From the NCBI GenBank assembly GCA_022446965.1, contig JAKVBV010000003.1, forward strand, positions 30,113-94,112: DNA of 64,000 nucleotides, read 5' to 3'. The notes beneath the pieces were generated by a model. The model did no database searches. It was not told where the DNA came from and saw nothing but the letters and a program-made list of their open reading frames with translations. Below are positions 33,904 to 43,375 of this stretch, one piece after another. Made by a program: the position numbers and the translations under genes. Each line of letters opens with the position of its first letter. The stretch's first letter is position 1. The stretch is from Phycisphaerales bacterium (GTDB taxonomy: Bacteria > Planctomycetota > Phycisphaerae > Phycisphaerales > SM1A02).

Positions 33904-35912
33904 GCATGTACGGGAAGAAGAGCAAGTACCGCACCGCACCGGCCGCCTCGGCCAGTTTGCCAGGCGGCATTCCGTACATCATCGGAAACGAGGCTGCAGA
34001 GCGATTCTCGTTCTACGGGATGAAGGGGATTCTCACGATCTTCATGGCGCAGATGCTGGTCTTCATGCCCGGTGGCGTCATCGATAGCCAGATGAGTGAT
34101 AGCGATGTGGTCAGTTGGTACCACTGGTTTGTCAGTGCGGTGTATATCACGCCTCTCTTGGGTGCGTTCATCGCGGACGCGTTTCTCGGGAAGTACTTGA
34201 CGATCATGTTGTTGTCGATCGTCTACTGCCTTGGTCATGGTGCATTGGCACTCATGGGGGCGCAGTTGCCGTTCATCGATGGCCCGCTCAACCCGAGTTT
34301 CTTCTTTGTCTTGGGCCTCATCCTGATCTGTCTTGGGTCGGGCGGGATCAAGCCCTGCGTATCTGCACACGTTGGTGATCAGTTCGGTGAGTCGAGCGCC
34401 AAGATCTGGCTGACCAAGATCTTCATGGTGTTCTACCTGTCGATCAACATCGGCGCCGCGCTTTCAAATCTGGCAACGCCGTGGTTGCTCCACCACTATG
34501 GGCCGCACTGGGCATTTGGTGTTCCAGGCGTGCTCATGGCGATTGCAACGCTCACATTCTGGTTGGGGCGAAACAAGTTCATCCATGTGCCCCCAGGTGG
34601 CATGGCCTTCGTGCGAGAGGTGTTCAGTGCGAGAGGGATCAAGGCCCTGCTCAAGCTCTCCATCATCTATCTCTTTGTTGCCGTGTTTTGGGCGCTGTTT
34701 GATCAGACCGGTTCAACGTGGATCCTGCAAGCGGAGGATATGAACCGAGAGTGGCTGGGGCTTCACTGGCTGTCAGCGCAGATTCAGGCCATCAATCCGG
34801 TGATGATTTTGATTTTGACACCGCTCTTCGGTTGGGTGGTGTATCCGGCGATCGACAAGGTGTGGCCGTTGACGCCGATGCGCAAGATGAGCCTCGGCTT
34901 GTTCATCATGGCGGGCGGGTTTTCGATCATCGCAATTGCACAGGGGTTCATCGATGCAGGCCACACCCCGTCCATTGGATGGCAGGTGTTGGCATACGCC
35001 ATCGTCACCACGGCAGAAGTGCTTGTGTCGATCACATGCCTTGAGTTCTCCTACACGCAGGCACCGCGGAAGATGAAGTCAATCATCATGGGCTTCTTCC
35101 TGGCGTCGGTGACTGTCGGGAACGTGATTACGAGTTTGGTTAGTTCAGTCAGCGTTGCCCCATCAGACATGCAGTACGTCGAGGCAGCTCATGAACGAGT
35201 GCTGGAATTCATGGACCGCAGTGGCGGAGTGATGCCCGACGAGGCTCAAGGGGCGTCGCTGTTAGCAGACATTCAAGTTCGTGACGGGGTGCAGCCACCG
35301 GTGTACGGGGTGACGGAGTCCGGGTTCAGCATCGAACTCCCTGCGAGCGCCCCTGAGGCCGAGGCATTGGGACGTGCCGTGCAGTTCTACAACACAGACG
35401 GGATCGTCTCATCCAAGCAGTGGCCTGCAATGGCCCAACTCGATTCCGCAGCGGATCATATCGAGGCATATTGGAGAGACAATGAGCGCCTGCCCTCTAA
35501 TGAGCAGGCTGCGGCGTTGCTCAAGGGAGAGGTTGGACCTTGGGGGCGGCCACTCGTCTACCGATTAGTTAACCGGAACAACTTCTCCATCGGCAGTCTT
35601 GGTCCAAGCGGTGACATGCTGTCGGCCTCGTCAGTCACGGTGAATGGCCATGTTGTCCATCCAGCTGGTCCAGAAGACGCCAATTCTTGGTTGGCTCGTC
35701 GGAAGGCTGAATTGGGTATTGAGCCGCCTGCGGCTGAAGACGGGGAGATCACGTTGTCTCGCGACTATCAGGTTGGCGGCCAGAACCGCTTCGAAGGTGC
35801 TTCGTTCTTCTGGTTCTTCACTTGGCTGATGCTGGGCACTGCGATCGTCTTCGTGCCAGTGGCCATGCTCTATCGGCCCGCGACCTATCTGATGGATGAA
35901 GAGGCGGCCTGA
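33900..35912 (+). CDS. POT-family proton-coupled peptide transporter with inserted pseudopilin-like domain
   Basis: 670 residues. The first 420 are a POT/PTR2 transporter: GIPYIIGNEAAERFSFYG with the ExxERF proton-coupling motif (about residues 22-39), SGGIKPCVSAHVGDQF near 147, and PTR2-type helices. Instead of ending near 460, it has a hydrophilic insertion of about 210 residues (420-630) before the last membrane helix (FWFFTWLMLGTAIVFVPVAM). Residues about 494-577 resemble the globular domain of GspG: HIEAYWRDNERLP, GPWGRPLVYRL and FSIGSLGPSGD correspond to the DPWGxPY and SLGxDG motifs. No prepilin leader is present inside. Codon use has more TTA/TTT/ATT than neighbours. Start: ATG at 33900 overlaps; ATG at 33906 is possible. 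Confidence 0.85.
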   Translation: MSMYGKKSKYRTAPAASASLPGGIPYIIGNEAAERFSFYGMKGILTIFMAQMLVFMPGGVIDSQMSDSDVVSWYHWFVSAVYITPLLGAFIADAFLGKYLTIMLLSIVYCLGHGALALMGAQLPFIDGPLNPSFFFVLGLILICLGSGGIKPCVSAHVGDQFGESSAKIWLTKIFMVFYLSINIGAALSNLATPWLLHHYGPHWAFGVPGVLMAIATLTFWLGRNKFIHVPPGGMAFVREVFSARGIKALLKLSIIYLFVAVFWALFDQTGSTWILQAEDMNREWLGLHWLSAQIQAINPVMILILTPLFGWVVYPAIDKVWPLTPMRKMSLGLFIMAGGFSIIAIAQGFIDAGHTPSIGWQVLAYAIVTTAEVLVSITCLEFSYTQAPRKMKSIIMGFFLASVTVGNVITSLVSSVSVAPSDMQYVEAAHERVLEFMDRSGGVMPDEAQGASLLADIQVRDGVQPPVYGVTESGFSIELPASAPEAEALGRAVQFYNTDGIVSSKQWPAMAQLDSAADHIEAYWRDNERLPSNEQAAALLKGEVGPWGRPLVYRLVNRNNFSIGSLGPSGDMLSASSVTVNGHVVHPAGPEDANSWLARRKAELGIEPPAAEDGEITLSRDYQVGGQNRFEGASFFWFFTWLMLGTAIVFVPVAMLYRPATYLMDEEAA

Positions 35913-35924
35913 CCGCTGCCACAG

Positions 35925-37160
35925 TCAACGACCGCTGGGGACGCTGGCGGTACCGGCCTGTGAGGCACGTTGGCGATCGGGCCGCATGGCCTGCAGCGTG
36001 ACACGTTCGTTGCCCACGTCCATCAGGATGAACGGCCGCATGGGGTCGCTCGTGGGCCGGGCGATCCATGGTGTCAGATCGATGCGAAGCAACTTGCGCT
36101 TGTCGTTGCGATCCTGCCAGTACAGCCCGTCGGGCATGGTAAGCAGGAAGCCACCGCGGTCGTCATGCACGGCGGCAACGGATTGGTCGGCCAACTGCAT
36201 GGGTTGGTCCCAGTTGAGGCCGGTGGGCAGCCACAGCATCATGCGCTGCTGACGTGGGTCATAGAAGAAGACCTCTTCCAGTGGAGAGTGTCCTGTGCCC
36301 ATGACATGGTGGCGGCCCATCGCCGCGAGCATGGCGTCGGCACGGCGTGCCCCGGCCATAACTGGAATGGACCGCACACTGTCCTGTAGGGCTGCGGGTG
36401 TTGAGGCGTCCATGGAGAACAAGGAGAGCTGCGCCGGTGTCAGCATGAAGGCCGACAGCCGATTGGAGCGGTTGGACCAGGTGGGAAACAGCCAGTCGCC
36501 ATCGCCATGGGGGATGACCGTCTCGCGATGTGCGTCGCCATCAGTGGTGAGCCGCACGACGAGATTGAACATTGTGTCGTCCACAGCGCGTTCGCACCAG
36601 GCCAGACGGCCATCTCGGCCCAAGGCGGGGAAGGCCGCCACGGTGTCCCCGGCCACGAGCCACTCAATGTCGCCGGTGTACCAGTCAACCTTGCCGATCC
36701 AGCGGCTGCCGTCGGTGTTGGGGCGTTCCACTAGGAAGCCCGATTCATCTCCGCTGTCAGTGAGGAGCAGCCCTGCAGGTAACGAGATCTGCTCACGCAG
36801 GCCGCCACGGCCAGGGAGGATCTCCCAGATCGTGACACCAGCACCGTCGGGCATCGGCGCGTCGGGCAAGGCTAGTCGGGTGGTCATGCTTGGTGCAACC
36901 CCGGTGGCGATCGCGATGCGCGTGCCGTCGGGGCTGAGCATGGGCAGCACGGCGTTTACGCCGGGCAGATCACCAAGATGCCAGGTGGCACCTGAAAAGG
37001 CGCTGTCCGACGCCTGCTGCGAGCGGTACTGGTGCTCGGCAATCTCACTGAGCCGATCCCATTGTGCCTGCGAGAGTGTTGATCGCTCGGGCCACTTGTC
37101 AGGCTTGGAACAGCCCGACAACAGCACGCCGGCGACCAGCAGCAGGCTGCAACGGATCAC
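35925..37160 (-). CDS. lipoprotein with beta-propeller-like repeats
   Basis: 411 residues with lipoprotein signal (LLVAGVLLSGCSK, lipobox LSGC near residue 14-17). The body has TolB/WD-like patterns with SPDGTRIAIATG (about residue 77), LGRDGRLAWC, GDWLFPTWSNRSNRLS, and similar strand pairs every 40-50 residues. Such lipoproteins often monitor or assist secretion. It is the last gene of the type II secretion operon; the GTG at 37160 overlaps the GspD stop as GTGA. The stop is 12 bases from the convergent POT gene. Confidence 0.7.
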   Translation of the reverse strand: MIRCSLLLVAGVLLSGCSKPDKWPERSTLSQAQWDRLSEIAEHQYRSQQASDSAFSGATWHLGDLPGVNAVLPMLSPDGTRIAIATGVAPSMTTRLALPDAPMPDGAGVTIWEILPGRGGLREQISLPAGLLLTDSGDESGFLVERPNTDGSRWIGKVDWYTGDIEWLVAGDTVAAFPALGRDGRLAWCERAVDDTMFNLVVRLTTDGDAHRETVIPHGDGDWLFPTWSNRSNRLSAFMLTPAQLSLFSMDASTPAALQDSVRSIPVMAGARRADAMLAAMGRHHVMGTGHSPLEEVFFYDPRQQRMMLWLPTGLNWDQPMQLADQSVAAVHDDRGGFLLTMPDGLYWQDRNDKRKLLRIDLTPWIARPTSDPMRPFILMDVGNERVTLQAMRPDRQRASQAGTASVPSGR

Positions 37161-39973
37161 GGGTTGGTGCGGTCCTGTGACTGGGCATCCTGCGGCGTGA
37201 GGCGACGCAGCAGCGAGGTGTCAGGCGCATCTTCATCGATGTCCAACTGCGTGGGATCTTCATCCGGCAACTCGATGTTCGCCTTGCGGGTGATGCGTTC
37301 GAACACGTTGAGGTCGATCAGCGACGATGCGTCACGCAGTTGATCGTCAAGCGGTTGGGCTACGGCTTCGAGTCGTTCGAGATCATCCACATTGAAGTTG
37401 GAGTAGTTGTCGAACGGACGATGCACTACGGTGGGCGTGAGGAACGCGATGAGCTCGGTGCGTTCCAGCGACTCTTCCTTGTGTTGGAAGAAGCCGCCGA
37501 TCAGCGGAAGATCGCCCAGCAGGGGGATCTTGTGCTCCAACGCCGATTCGGTTTCCTTGAGCAGGCCGCCGATGACCACCGTCTGTCCGTCAAGCAGGAT
37601 CACGTGGCTGGACACCTGCTTGCGGGTGAAGATCTGGCTGTTGACCGTGCCGTCCGCACCGCCGCTGATGGTGGCGCTGGGGCCCACGGCGGACAGTTCA
37701 AGCGTGACGGTGAGGTCGACAGCGCCTTCCTCCGTGATGCGAGGACGCACGTTGAGGAACACGCCGACGTTCTTGTACTCCACACTGGTTTGCGTGTTCA
37801 GGCCGGCCGAAGCAGAGTCGGTGATGGAAGACACCACGGGATACTCGAGGCCACTGAAGAACACGGCTTCTTCGTTGTCAGCCGTGTACACGCGAGGTTC
37901 CTGCAGCACACGGGTATTGGTCACCGTGTTGAGCGCCTCGATGATGAGGTTCACATCAAACGGACCCGCCGAGATGATGGCGTTGGTGCCCGCGAAGATG
38001 TTGTCGATGAAGTACTGGATCGGGTTGTCGGTGGGGGCGATCGGGACAGCACCGTTGGCGGCACCGCTCAACGTGGCCGAACCGGCGAACACACCGTTGC
38101 CGGAACCGGTCACACCATTGCCCATCTTCACGCCGAGGTTGAGATTGTCACCAAGTTCCACTTCGACGATCGTGGCGGACAACATCACTTGTCGTCGTGG
38201 ACGATCGAACGTGTGGATCAGCCGCACCATGGAGTCGCGGTAGGCCGGAGGGGCGAGGATCGCCAGGGCATTCTGTCGCGTGATGGGAACCACACGAACC
38301 TTGCCGATCAAGGCCGATTCGGCAGCCTGTTCCTGATCATTGCCGCCGGTCTGCCAGGGGAAGTTGAGGTCTTGGCTCGAACCACCAGTGTCCGGGCCGG
38401 AGATGTTGATCCCGCTGCCACCGGAATCACCTGATCCGGAGAAGCCCTCGGCGGTGAGTTCGGTGTTGGGGCGCGGAAGCGACACGCGGGCGCCGGCGCG
38501 AGCGAGCAGGATGTTGATCTCTTCCGAGAGTTCCACCGCATTGGCGTACTTCAGCGGAATGACCTCGGGCAGCCCCACATCAGAGGGCTTGTCGACTTCG
38601 TCGATCACGCTCTCGATGAAGTCGAAGGCTTCGACCGTCTTGGCCAGCACGAGCAGGGCGTTGCGATCGGGGAAGGCCTCGATGTTGTACACGCCGCTGA
38701 TGCCAGCGGTTGCGTCGGCAGCACCCTGTTGGTTGCTGCGGCCACCGGTGGACCGACCGGACGAGGTGGACGAACCGCCACCGGCGCCAAGCACCGTCTG
38801 CAGCAGGTCACGCACCTTGATCGGGTCGGTGTACTTGAGGATGAACAGGCGTGACGTGCCTTCGGGGCGGGGGAGATCCCACTGTGTTTCGATGAGTTCG
38901 GTGATGCGAACGATCACGTCTTTCTCGGCTTCCACCGTGATGGCATTCTGCTGCACGCTCACGGTGGTGCGCAACGGCACTCGCTGGCGACCTTCCACGG
39001 CAGACGTGGGCGTGCGGGGCGTGGACCGCTGGCCATTGCGGCCAGTCTGCGTGTTGCGAGAACTCCCGGAACGTGAACCGGAGGCGGACCCGTCGTCTTC
39101 GAAGAGCGTGATGATCTGTTCTTCGACTTCGGTGGCATCGGCCCAGCGCAGGCGGAACGTGCGAATGTGCTCGTCAAGCCAGAGGTGGTCCTGTTCCGTG
39201 ATGATCTTCTCGGCTTGTTGGGCTAGGCCCACGTCCCCCAGCAGCAGGATCTGGTTTGACAGCGAGTCGCCGGAAATCTTGGCGTACTCGGCCGGGAAGA
39301 AGTTCTCCAGATTGCCCACGATGGTCTCGGCGTTGGCTTGACGCACCTGGAAGATCTTCAGGATGAGCGTGCCACGATCCTGACGGTCGGCGACGGATGC
39401 ACTGGGCGGCACCACTTCGATTTCACCGAGCTCTTCCCGCATGTCGGCGAGCTTGCCGATGAAGATCACATCGCGCTGCTCGATGATGCCGATGTCGTTC
39501 ATCCGCATGTAACTGAAGATGAGGTCGAGCGCCTGCGAGCGGGGCAGGGGTTCATCGGCGATGATCGTGTACTCGTCGGTTGCGCCACCGATGCGTTGGC
39601 CGATTGGCATGACCACCTTGCCCGTCTCGATGGCGATGAAGTCGAAGAGGTCTTCGAGGTTCACATCCTTGAGATTCAGCGTGACCAGTTCGTCCTTCAC
39701 GGGACGACGATCAGGGCGGCCGCCTTCGCCGAATACGGCTGTCGGAGGCGTGGCGGCCTCCTCTTCGACGGCTGCTTCGGGACCGGGGCGGTCCTCGGGT
39801 GTTTCCGGCGTGGCCGCAGGTGCGGGATCCGGTTCAGGGGCGACCGGCGGCGGCTCGGGAGCCGGACGATCGGGGTCATCCTGGGCAAGGGCCGTGGAGG
39901 CCAGCAGCAGGGCACAGGGCAGCAGCAATCGAATGGACACGGCGGTGTTCCTTGTTGGGCGCAGCGTGGTCAT
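37157..39973 (-). CDS. gspD: GspD-like secretin of the type II secretion system
   Basis: 938 residues: signal peptide (to about residue 30), an acidic Pro/Glu linker (31-80), several N domains (about 93-690) and the secretin domain (about 700-870) with VFLNVRPRITEEG, the membrane-insertion region and DGQTVVIGGLLKE, then a long acidic C-terminal extension (about 870-938). The N domains are interrupted by Ser/Gly/Arg-rich loops (about 305-330 and 415-435). Secretin forms the outer-membrane pore. The N0-like domain begins VTLNLKDVNLEDLFDFIA. ATG at 39973 overlaps the upstream gene by four bases. Confidence 0.93.
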   Translation of the reverse strand: MTTLRPTRNTAVSIRLLLPCALLLASTALAQDDPDRPAPEPPPVAPEPDPAPAATPETPEDRPGPEAAVEEEAATPPTAVFGEGGRPDRRPVKDELVTLNLKDVNLEDLFDFIAIETGKVVMPIGQRIGGATDEYTIIADEPLPRSQALDLIFSYMRMNDIGIIEQRDVIFIGKLADMREELGEIEVVPPSASVADRQDRGTLILKIFQVRQANAETIVGNLENFFPAEYAKISGDSLSNQILLLGDVGLAQQAEKIITEQDHLWLDEHIRTFRLRWADATEVEEQIITLFEDDGSASGSRSGSSRNTQTGRNGQRSTPRTPTSAVEGRQRVPLRTTVSVQQNAITVEAEKDVIVRITELIETQWDLPRPEGTSRLFILKYTDPIKVRDLLQTVLGAGGGSSTSSGRSTGGRSNQQGAADATAGISGVYNIEAFPDRNALLVLAKTVEAFDFIESVIDEVDKPSDVGLPEVIPLKYANAVELSEEINILLARAGARVSLPRPNTELTAEGFSGSGDSGGSGINISGPDTGGSSQDLNFPWQTGGNDQEQAAESALIGKVRVVPITRQNALAILAPPAYRDSMVRLIHTFDRPRRQVMLSATIVEVELGDNLNLGVKMGNGVTGSGNGVFAGSATLSGAANGAVPIAPTDNPIQYFIDNIFAGTNAIISAGPFDVNLIIEALNTVTNTRVLQEPRVYTADNEEAVFFSGLEYPVVSSITDSASAGLNTQTSVEYKNVGVFLNVRPRITEEGAVDLTVTLELSAVGPSATISGGADGTVNSQIFTRKQVSSHVILLDGQTVVIGGLLKETESALEHKIPLLGDLPLIGGFFQHKEESLERTELIAFLTPTVVHRPFDNYSNFNVDDLERLEAVAQPLDDQLRDASSLIDLNVFERITRKANIELPDEDPTQLDIDEDAPDTSLLRRLTPQDAQSQDRTNP

Positions 39974-40701
39974 GGCGTGTTCGTGGCGTGGGTGCGTGCG
40001 GGCCGCTGTTCATCGACATGGGGTCGATCGCGGCCGTCGAGCAGTGCACCAGTGACAGCGGAATTCGCCGAGGGCAATTCGTCGGCGGGATACAGATCCA
40101 GTTCAAACGGACCACCACCGTTCCAATTCACGGTGACAGTGCGTGGCGCATCAATGGCGATCACCTCGATGTCCTCGAGCGAGTGGCCCAAGGGAATGAT
40201 GATGAGGTCGCCACTGTCTTTGAAGATGGCGTCGGATCCCCAAACCATCATGAGGTCGGGGCCCCCATAGCGGGTGGGTCCGCGGGGAATGGACGGTGGT
40301 GGGGCAACGACTGGTGGTGGCTTGCACAGATCGTCACTGCAGCTTCGGTTGGCACCCTTGAAGGTGCCGCCGGCCTGGGCACAGGCGCTGCGCGTCATCG
40401 TTTCGCACTCGGTTTCACTCAGGCAGCAGGCACCGCTTGGTTCGGGTGGTGCCGGACGCGGCGGCTGGGCCGGGTCGAAGAAGAAACTGCGACCGTGCAC
40501 ACGATTGCGGTCGGTGCGGTCCAATGTGGCGTGCGACTCGAGCATGCGGGCGTGCCGTTGTGCATCGGGGGCGTCGCCGCCACCAAGGTGTAGTGCAGAC
40601 CGCCCCAGTGGCACGATCAGCCATACCGCGATCACGGCCATCACGGCCAACGCGGCGAGGCTCAGCCCGAGAGGGCCGCGAAGATCAGCCTTGGTGATCA
40701 T
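39970..40701 (-). CDS. inner-membrane protein at the GspC/PilP position with a GACC cysteine module
   Basis: 243 residues with one N-terminal membrane helix (about 11-33) and a periplasmic body. Residues 90-126 are one GACC module, starting SGACCLSETECE and with six cysteines spaced as in the secreted proteins at 7443-11950; the C-terminal part is beta-rich (VNWNGGGPFELDLYPADELP). No clear homology to GspC HR or PDZ domains, but its place between GspM-like and GspD, its topology and length suit the role of linking the inner-membrane platform to the secretin. ATG at 40701 overlaps GspM-like by four bases. Function by context only. Confidence 0.6.
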   Translation of the reverse strand: MITKADLRGPLGLSLAALAVMAVIAVWLIVPLGRSALHLGGGDAPDAQRHARMLESHATLDRTDRNRVHGRSFFFDPAQPPRPAPPEPSGACCLSETECETMTRSACAQAGGTFKGANRSCSDDLCKPPPVVAPPPSIPRGPTRYGGPDLMMVWGSDAIFKDSGDLIIIPLGHSLEDIEVIAIDAPRTVTVNWNGGGPFELDLYPADELPSANSAVTGALLDGRDRPHVDEQRPARTHATNTP

Positions 40702-41273
40702 CGACGTGTGCCTCCAGCGAGTGCCCATGCCTGTGCGGTGAGGGCGACGTCCAACGTGCCCGATCGCTTGCCGCGTGTCAGCCGCAGCGAATCGATGCCC
40801 TCGATCGCCTGGTCGGCTTCGAGGTCGGCGATGATTTCAACGGCGTCCTCGCCTTGGGCGTTGAACGACAAATCCGCCTTGATGCGTTCGACACGACGGC
40901 CGGGCAGGCCACGCACGGTGACACCAGCGCCTGATTCATTCAGCTTGTAGTCGGTGATCCCATACTGCGCCATCACGGCCTTGATCGACTCGAGCAGGGC
41001 CTGCGATGAATCGCCTCGTGCATCGGGCATGGCGATATCGCCATGGGCCAGCAGCGACGTTGTGGCGTTGAGGGAAGGTACGGCCGCCGAGTCCACACGA
41101 GCGATGTCGGCTTCGATGGCGTCGGCGCGATCGCTCCAGTCTGTGGCGAGGGGGAGGAACACCTCCGACCACACCAGCAGCAACATGGTGATGCCCAGCA
41201 CGACCACTGCGAAGCGGCCCGTCGGGCTCATCGCAGCGTATTGCTCCTTGGCTCGTTGCCCGAAACTGCTCAT
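40698..41273 (-). CDS. gspM: GspM-like (PilO-type) type II secretion inner-membrane protein
   Basis: 191 residues with a short cytoplasmic N-terminus, one membrane helix (about 20-42, FAVVVLGITMLLLVWSEVF), a coiled coil (DWSDRADAIEADIARV) and a C-terminal ferredoxin-like domain with IKADLSFNAQGEDAVEIIADLE. This matches GspM/PilO topology. It would pair with the GspL-like protein encoded upstream, to which it is coupled by a four-base overlap. Confidence 0.75.
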   Translation of the reverse strand: MSSFGQRAKEQYAAMSPTGRFAVVVLGITMLLLVWSEVFLPLATDWSDRADAIEADIARVDSAAVPSLNATTSLLAHGDIAMPDARGDSSQALLESIKAVMAQYGITDYKLNESGAGVTVRGLPGRRVERIKADLSFNAQGEDAVEIIADLEADQAIEGIDSLRLTRGKRSGTLDVALTAQAWALAGGTRR

Positions 41274-43252
41274 GGGTTCTGCCCCTGCCGCCGCACTTCA
41301 CGCAGCCGATCGAAGATGCGTTTGAAGTAGTCACGTAGTTGTGCCGACTGCTCAGGATCCTTGATGCGTTCGCGGGCGGTCGTCACTTCGGAGAGCTTGG
41401 TTCGCAGTTCATCTTCGCTGAGTGTCGCAAGCTGTTCGTCACTGAGGATCTGCGGCATGGCGCCAAGGGCACCCGAGTCGAGATCGCCCGATTGGAATTC
41501 GGCACTGCCCACACTGGAGGAGCCGCTTGACGATGCCGAGCCACTGCCGCCTGGTCGATCAACGGGGCGATCGCCGGTGGCGTACTCCGCTTCGCGAACG
41601 ATGGTGCTCGGATCGACTGGCTCGGCATCTTCGCGGTCACCGCGAGGGGAATAGGGGCGGCCATCACGCGGCGGACGCGAGTCGCTGCCACTGCCTGACG
41701 GGGCGGTCGGTGTGCTCGGCGCGCCGGCGTCGGCCACATTGACAGGCGCCGCGGCCGCACCGGAATCACTGCTGCTCGTGTTGCCCGAGGGCGTCGTGGC
41801 AGCGGCCGAAGCGCCTGGGGCGATTGGTGTCCACCCGGACAGTTCGCTCGGGCGAGCCGGTGGGCCACCATCGGCCGTCTTGGGCAGGTCGAAGCGACGT
41901 TGCTGGTGGGTCCATGCAGCGAAGTCGCGGTCGTCCACATAGCGGGGGCGACGCTGTGCATCGCGGACGCCGGCCACGATCGTGAACTCACGTTGGCCGA
42001 TGCGCTTCTTGCCGTCCCACTCCACTGTCACATCACGGAACACGCCCGACTGTTGTAGGTCCGCCTTCATGCGAGTGATCAAGTCGGCGGCGGATTCACC
42101 GCCACGAGGCGTGGCGTGGCCCTTGATTCGTACAGGCTCGCCATGGTCGATGCGAATCTGTTCGAAGACGATGCCCAGCGGCGCCGCGGCACCGATGTCC
42201 GACAGCAGCTTGGTCATGGGCCAGACTTCCTTGGACATCACGCCGTAGTACTGATTGCGTGATTCAGTTTCACCAGCGGCGTCGACCGCAGCGGCGAGAT
42301 CCGGGTGTGCTGCCTGCAGCGCGGCCAGGCGCACGCCGCTTGTGAGAATCGGACCGAGGAAGAGTGTGCCGATCGCCAGCGCCACGATGGCGGCGGCGGT
42401 CTTGGGTGTTCGCATGGCGTTCACCGCACGCTGCGTGCGTGAGATCTGGAAGACCGGGGCATCCTGCTGCAGCGTGGTCAGTGGTGCGAGCGGTCCGACC
42501 GCGGCCACGGCACAGGCGATGGCGACACCGAAGGTGTCCAGATCTTCCGGCAGTGGCGACGTGCACGACGCCTGCAATCGTGCTCGCGCGGTATCGCTCA
42601 ATCGCAGCGGTCCATTGGATGGCAGCGAGACGGCGCCTGACTCGGCGAGCATGGCCGATTCTTGCAGCACGCCAGGGAGTGCCGCGACGGGATCAGCTTC
42701 GCGCACACACCGGGCGACCAATTCGCGGCCTTGCAGCACCAAGGAGATCGACCCACCTGGATCAATCCAGGCAGCCGGGTCGCCCGTGGAGGCCACGGCC
42801 AGCAGGCCCACGACATCCGGCACAGCCAGCGGCGTCACGTCCAGTGTGGGCAGGGTGGTGGCGTCGTCTTCAGGCCAAGCCAGGACAATGCCCGAGCGGC
42901 TGGTCGTCCCGTCGATCGGGGGGAGTACGGCTTGGGTACTTCGGTGGAAGGGGGCGTCGGTGACGGGGCGGTCCGCCAAGGCGGCATCGAGCCGTTGCTC
43001 GAGCAGGAGTGCGTCGGCGTCATCGCCTAGGGGCACCGTGCGGCAGACAACGGCCGCTCCGGGCAGCACCACACGCACAGCGGCAACGTCGGTGCTGGCC
43101 ACCCACCCTCGCACCTGGTCGCTGGCGACCGTGCGGCAGTCTTCGATGGTGAGCCCGGAACCGGTGGCCAGGGCTGTCACGGCTGCCCACGCATCTCCAT
43201 GGCGGTGGAGGATGAGCAGGCGGGGCTGGGCAGGGTCTGTAGGGGTCGGCAT
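41270..43252 (-). CDS. gspL: GspL-like protein (PilM/PilN-type) of the type II secretion platform
   Basis: 660 residues, longer than most GspL. The N-terminal cytoplasmic part (about 1-270) resembles the actin-like GspL/PilM domain (RLLILHRHGDAWAAVTAL, then VRVVLPGAAVVCRTVPL); a membrane helix is at about 278-300; then a PilN-like ferredoxin fold (about 340-430, IRIDHGEPVRIKGHATPRGG). Residues about 460-590 are Ser/Gly/Pro-rich low complexity. The C-terminus has a charged helix (SEVTTARERIKDPEQSAQL). It recruits GspE to the membrane. The gap of 123 bases to GspK is the largest within the operon. Confidence 0.78.
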   Translation of the reverse strand: MPTPTDPAQPRLLILHRHGDAWAAVTALATGSGLTIEDCRTVASDQVRGWVASTDVAAVRVVLPGAAVVCRTVPLGDDADALLLEQRLDAALADRPVTDAPFHRSTQAVLPPIDGTTSRSGIVLAWPEDDATTLPTLDVTPLAVPDVVGLLAVASTGDPAAWIDPGGSISLVLQGRELVARCVREADPVAALPGVLQESAMLAESGAVSLPSNGPLRLSDTARARLQASCTSPLPEDLDTFGVAIACAVAAVGPLAPLTTLQQDAPVFQISRTQRAVNAMRTPKTAAAIVALAIGTLFLGPILTSGVRLAALQAAHPDLAAAVDAAGETESRNQYYGVMSKEVWPMTKLLSDIGAAAPLGIVFEQIRIDHGEPVRIKGHATPRGGESAADLITRMKADLQQSGVFRDVTVEWDGKKRIGQREFTIVAGVRDAQRRPRYVDDRDFAAWTHQQRRFDLPKTADGGPPARPSELSGWTPIAPGASAAATTPSGNTSSSDSGAAAAPVNVADAGAPSTPTAPSGSGSDSRPPRDGRPYSPRGDREDAEPVDPSTIVREAEYATGDRPVDRPGGSGSASSSGSSSVGSAEFQSGDLDSGALGAMPQILSDEQLATLSEDELRTKLSEVTTARERIKDPEQSAQLRDYFKRIFDRLREVRRQGQNP

Positions 43253-43332
43253 GAAGGGGCTGCAGGGGGTACAGGAGGAGGGCTGTGGGGAGGGTATCGA
43301 ACTGGGTCTGATGGGCGGCCGTAGGGGTCAAT

Positions 43333-43370
43333 CGGCATTTTTACCGGCTGTACCGGCACATTTGCCGGCG
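43333..43370 (-). repeat. spaced GCCGG repeats between gspK and gspL
   Basis: On the minus strand, GCCGG recurs at 12, 9 and 12-base intervals (GCCGGCAAATGT, GCCGGTACA, GCCGGTAAAAAT, GCCG). Two neighbouring copies can form a 5-bp hairpin. It may affect transcription or mRNA stability within the operon. Confidence 0.4.
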
Positions 43371-43375
43371 GTTCG

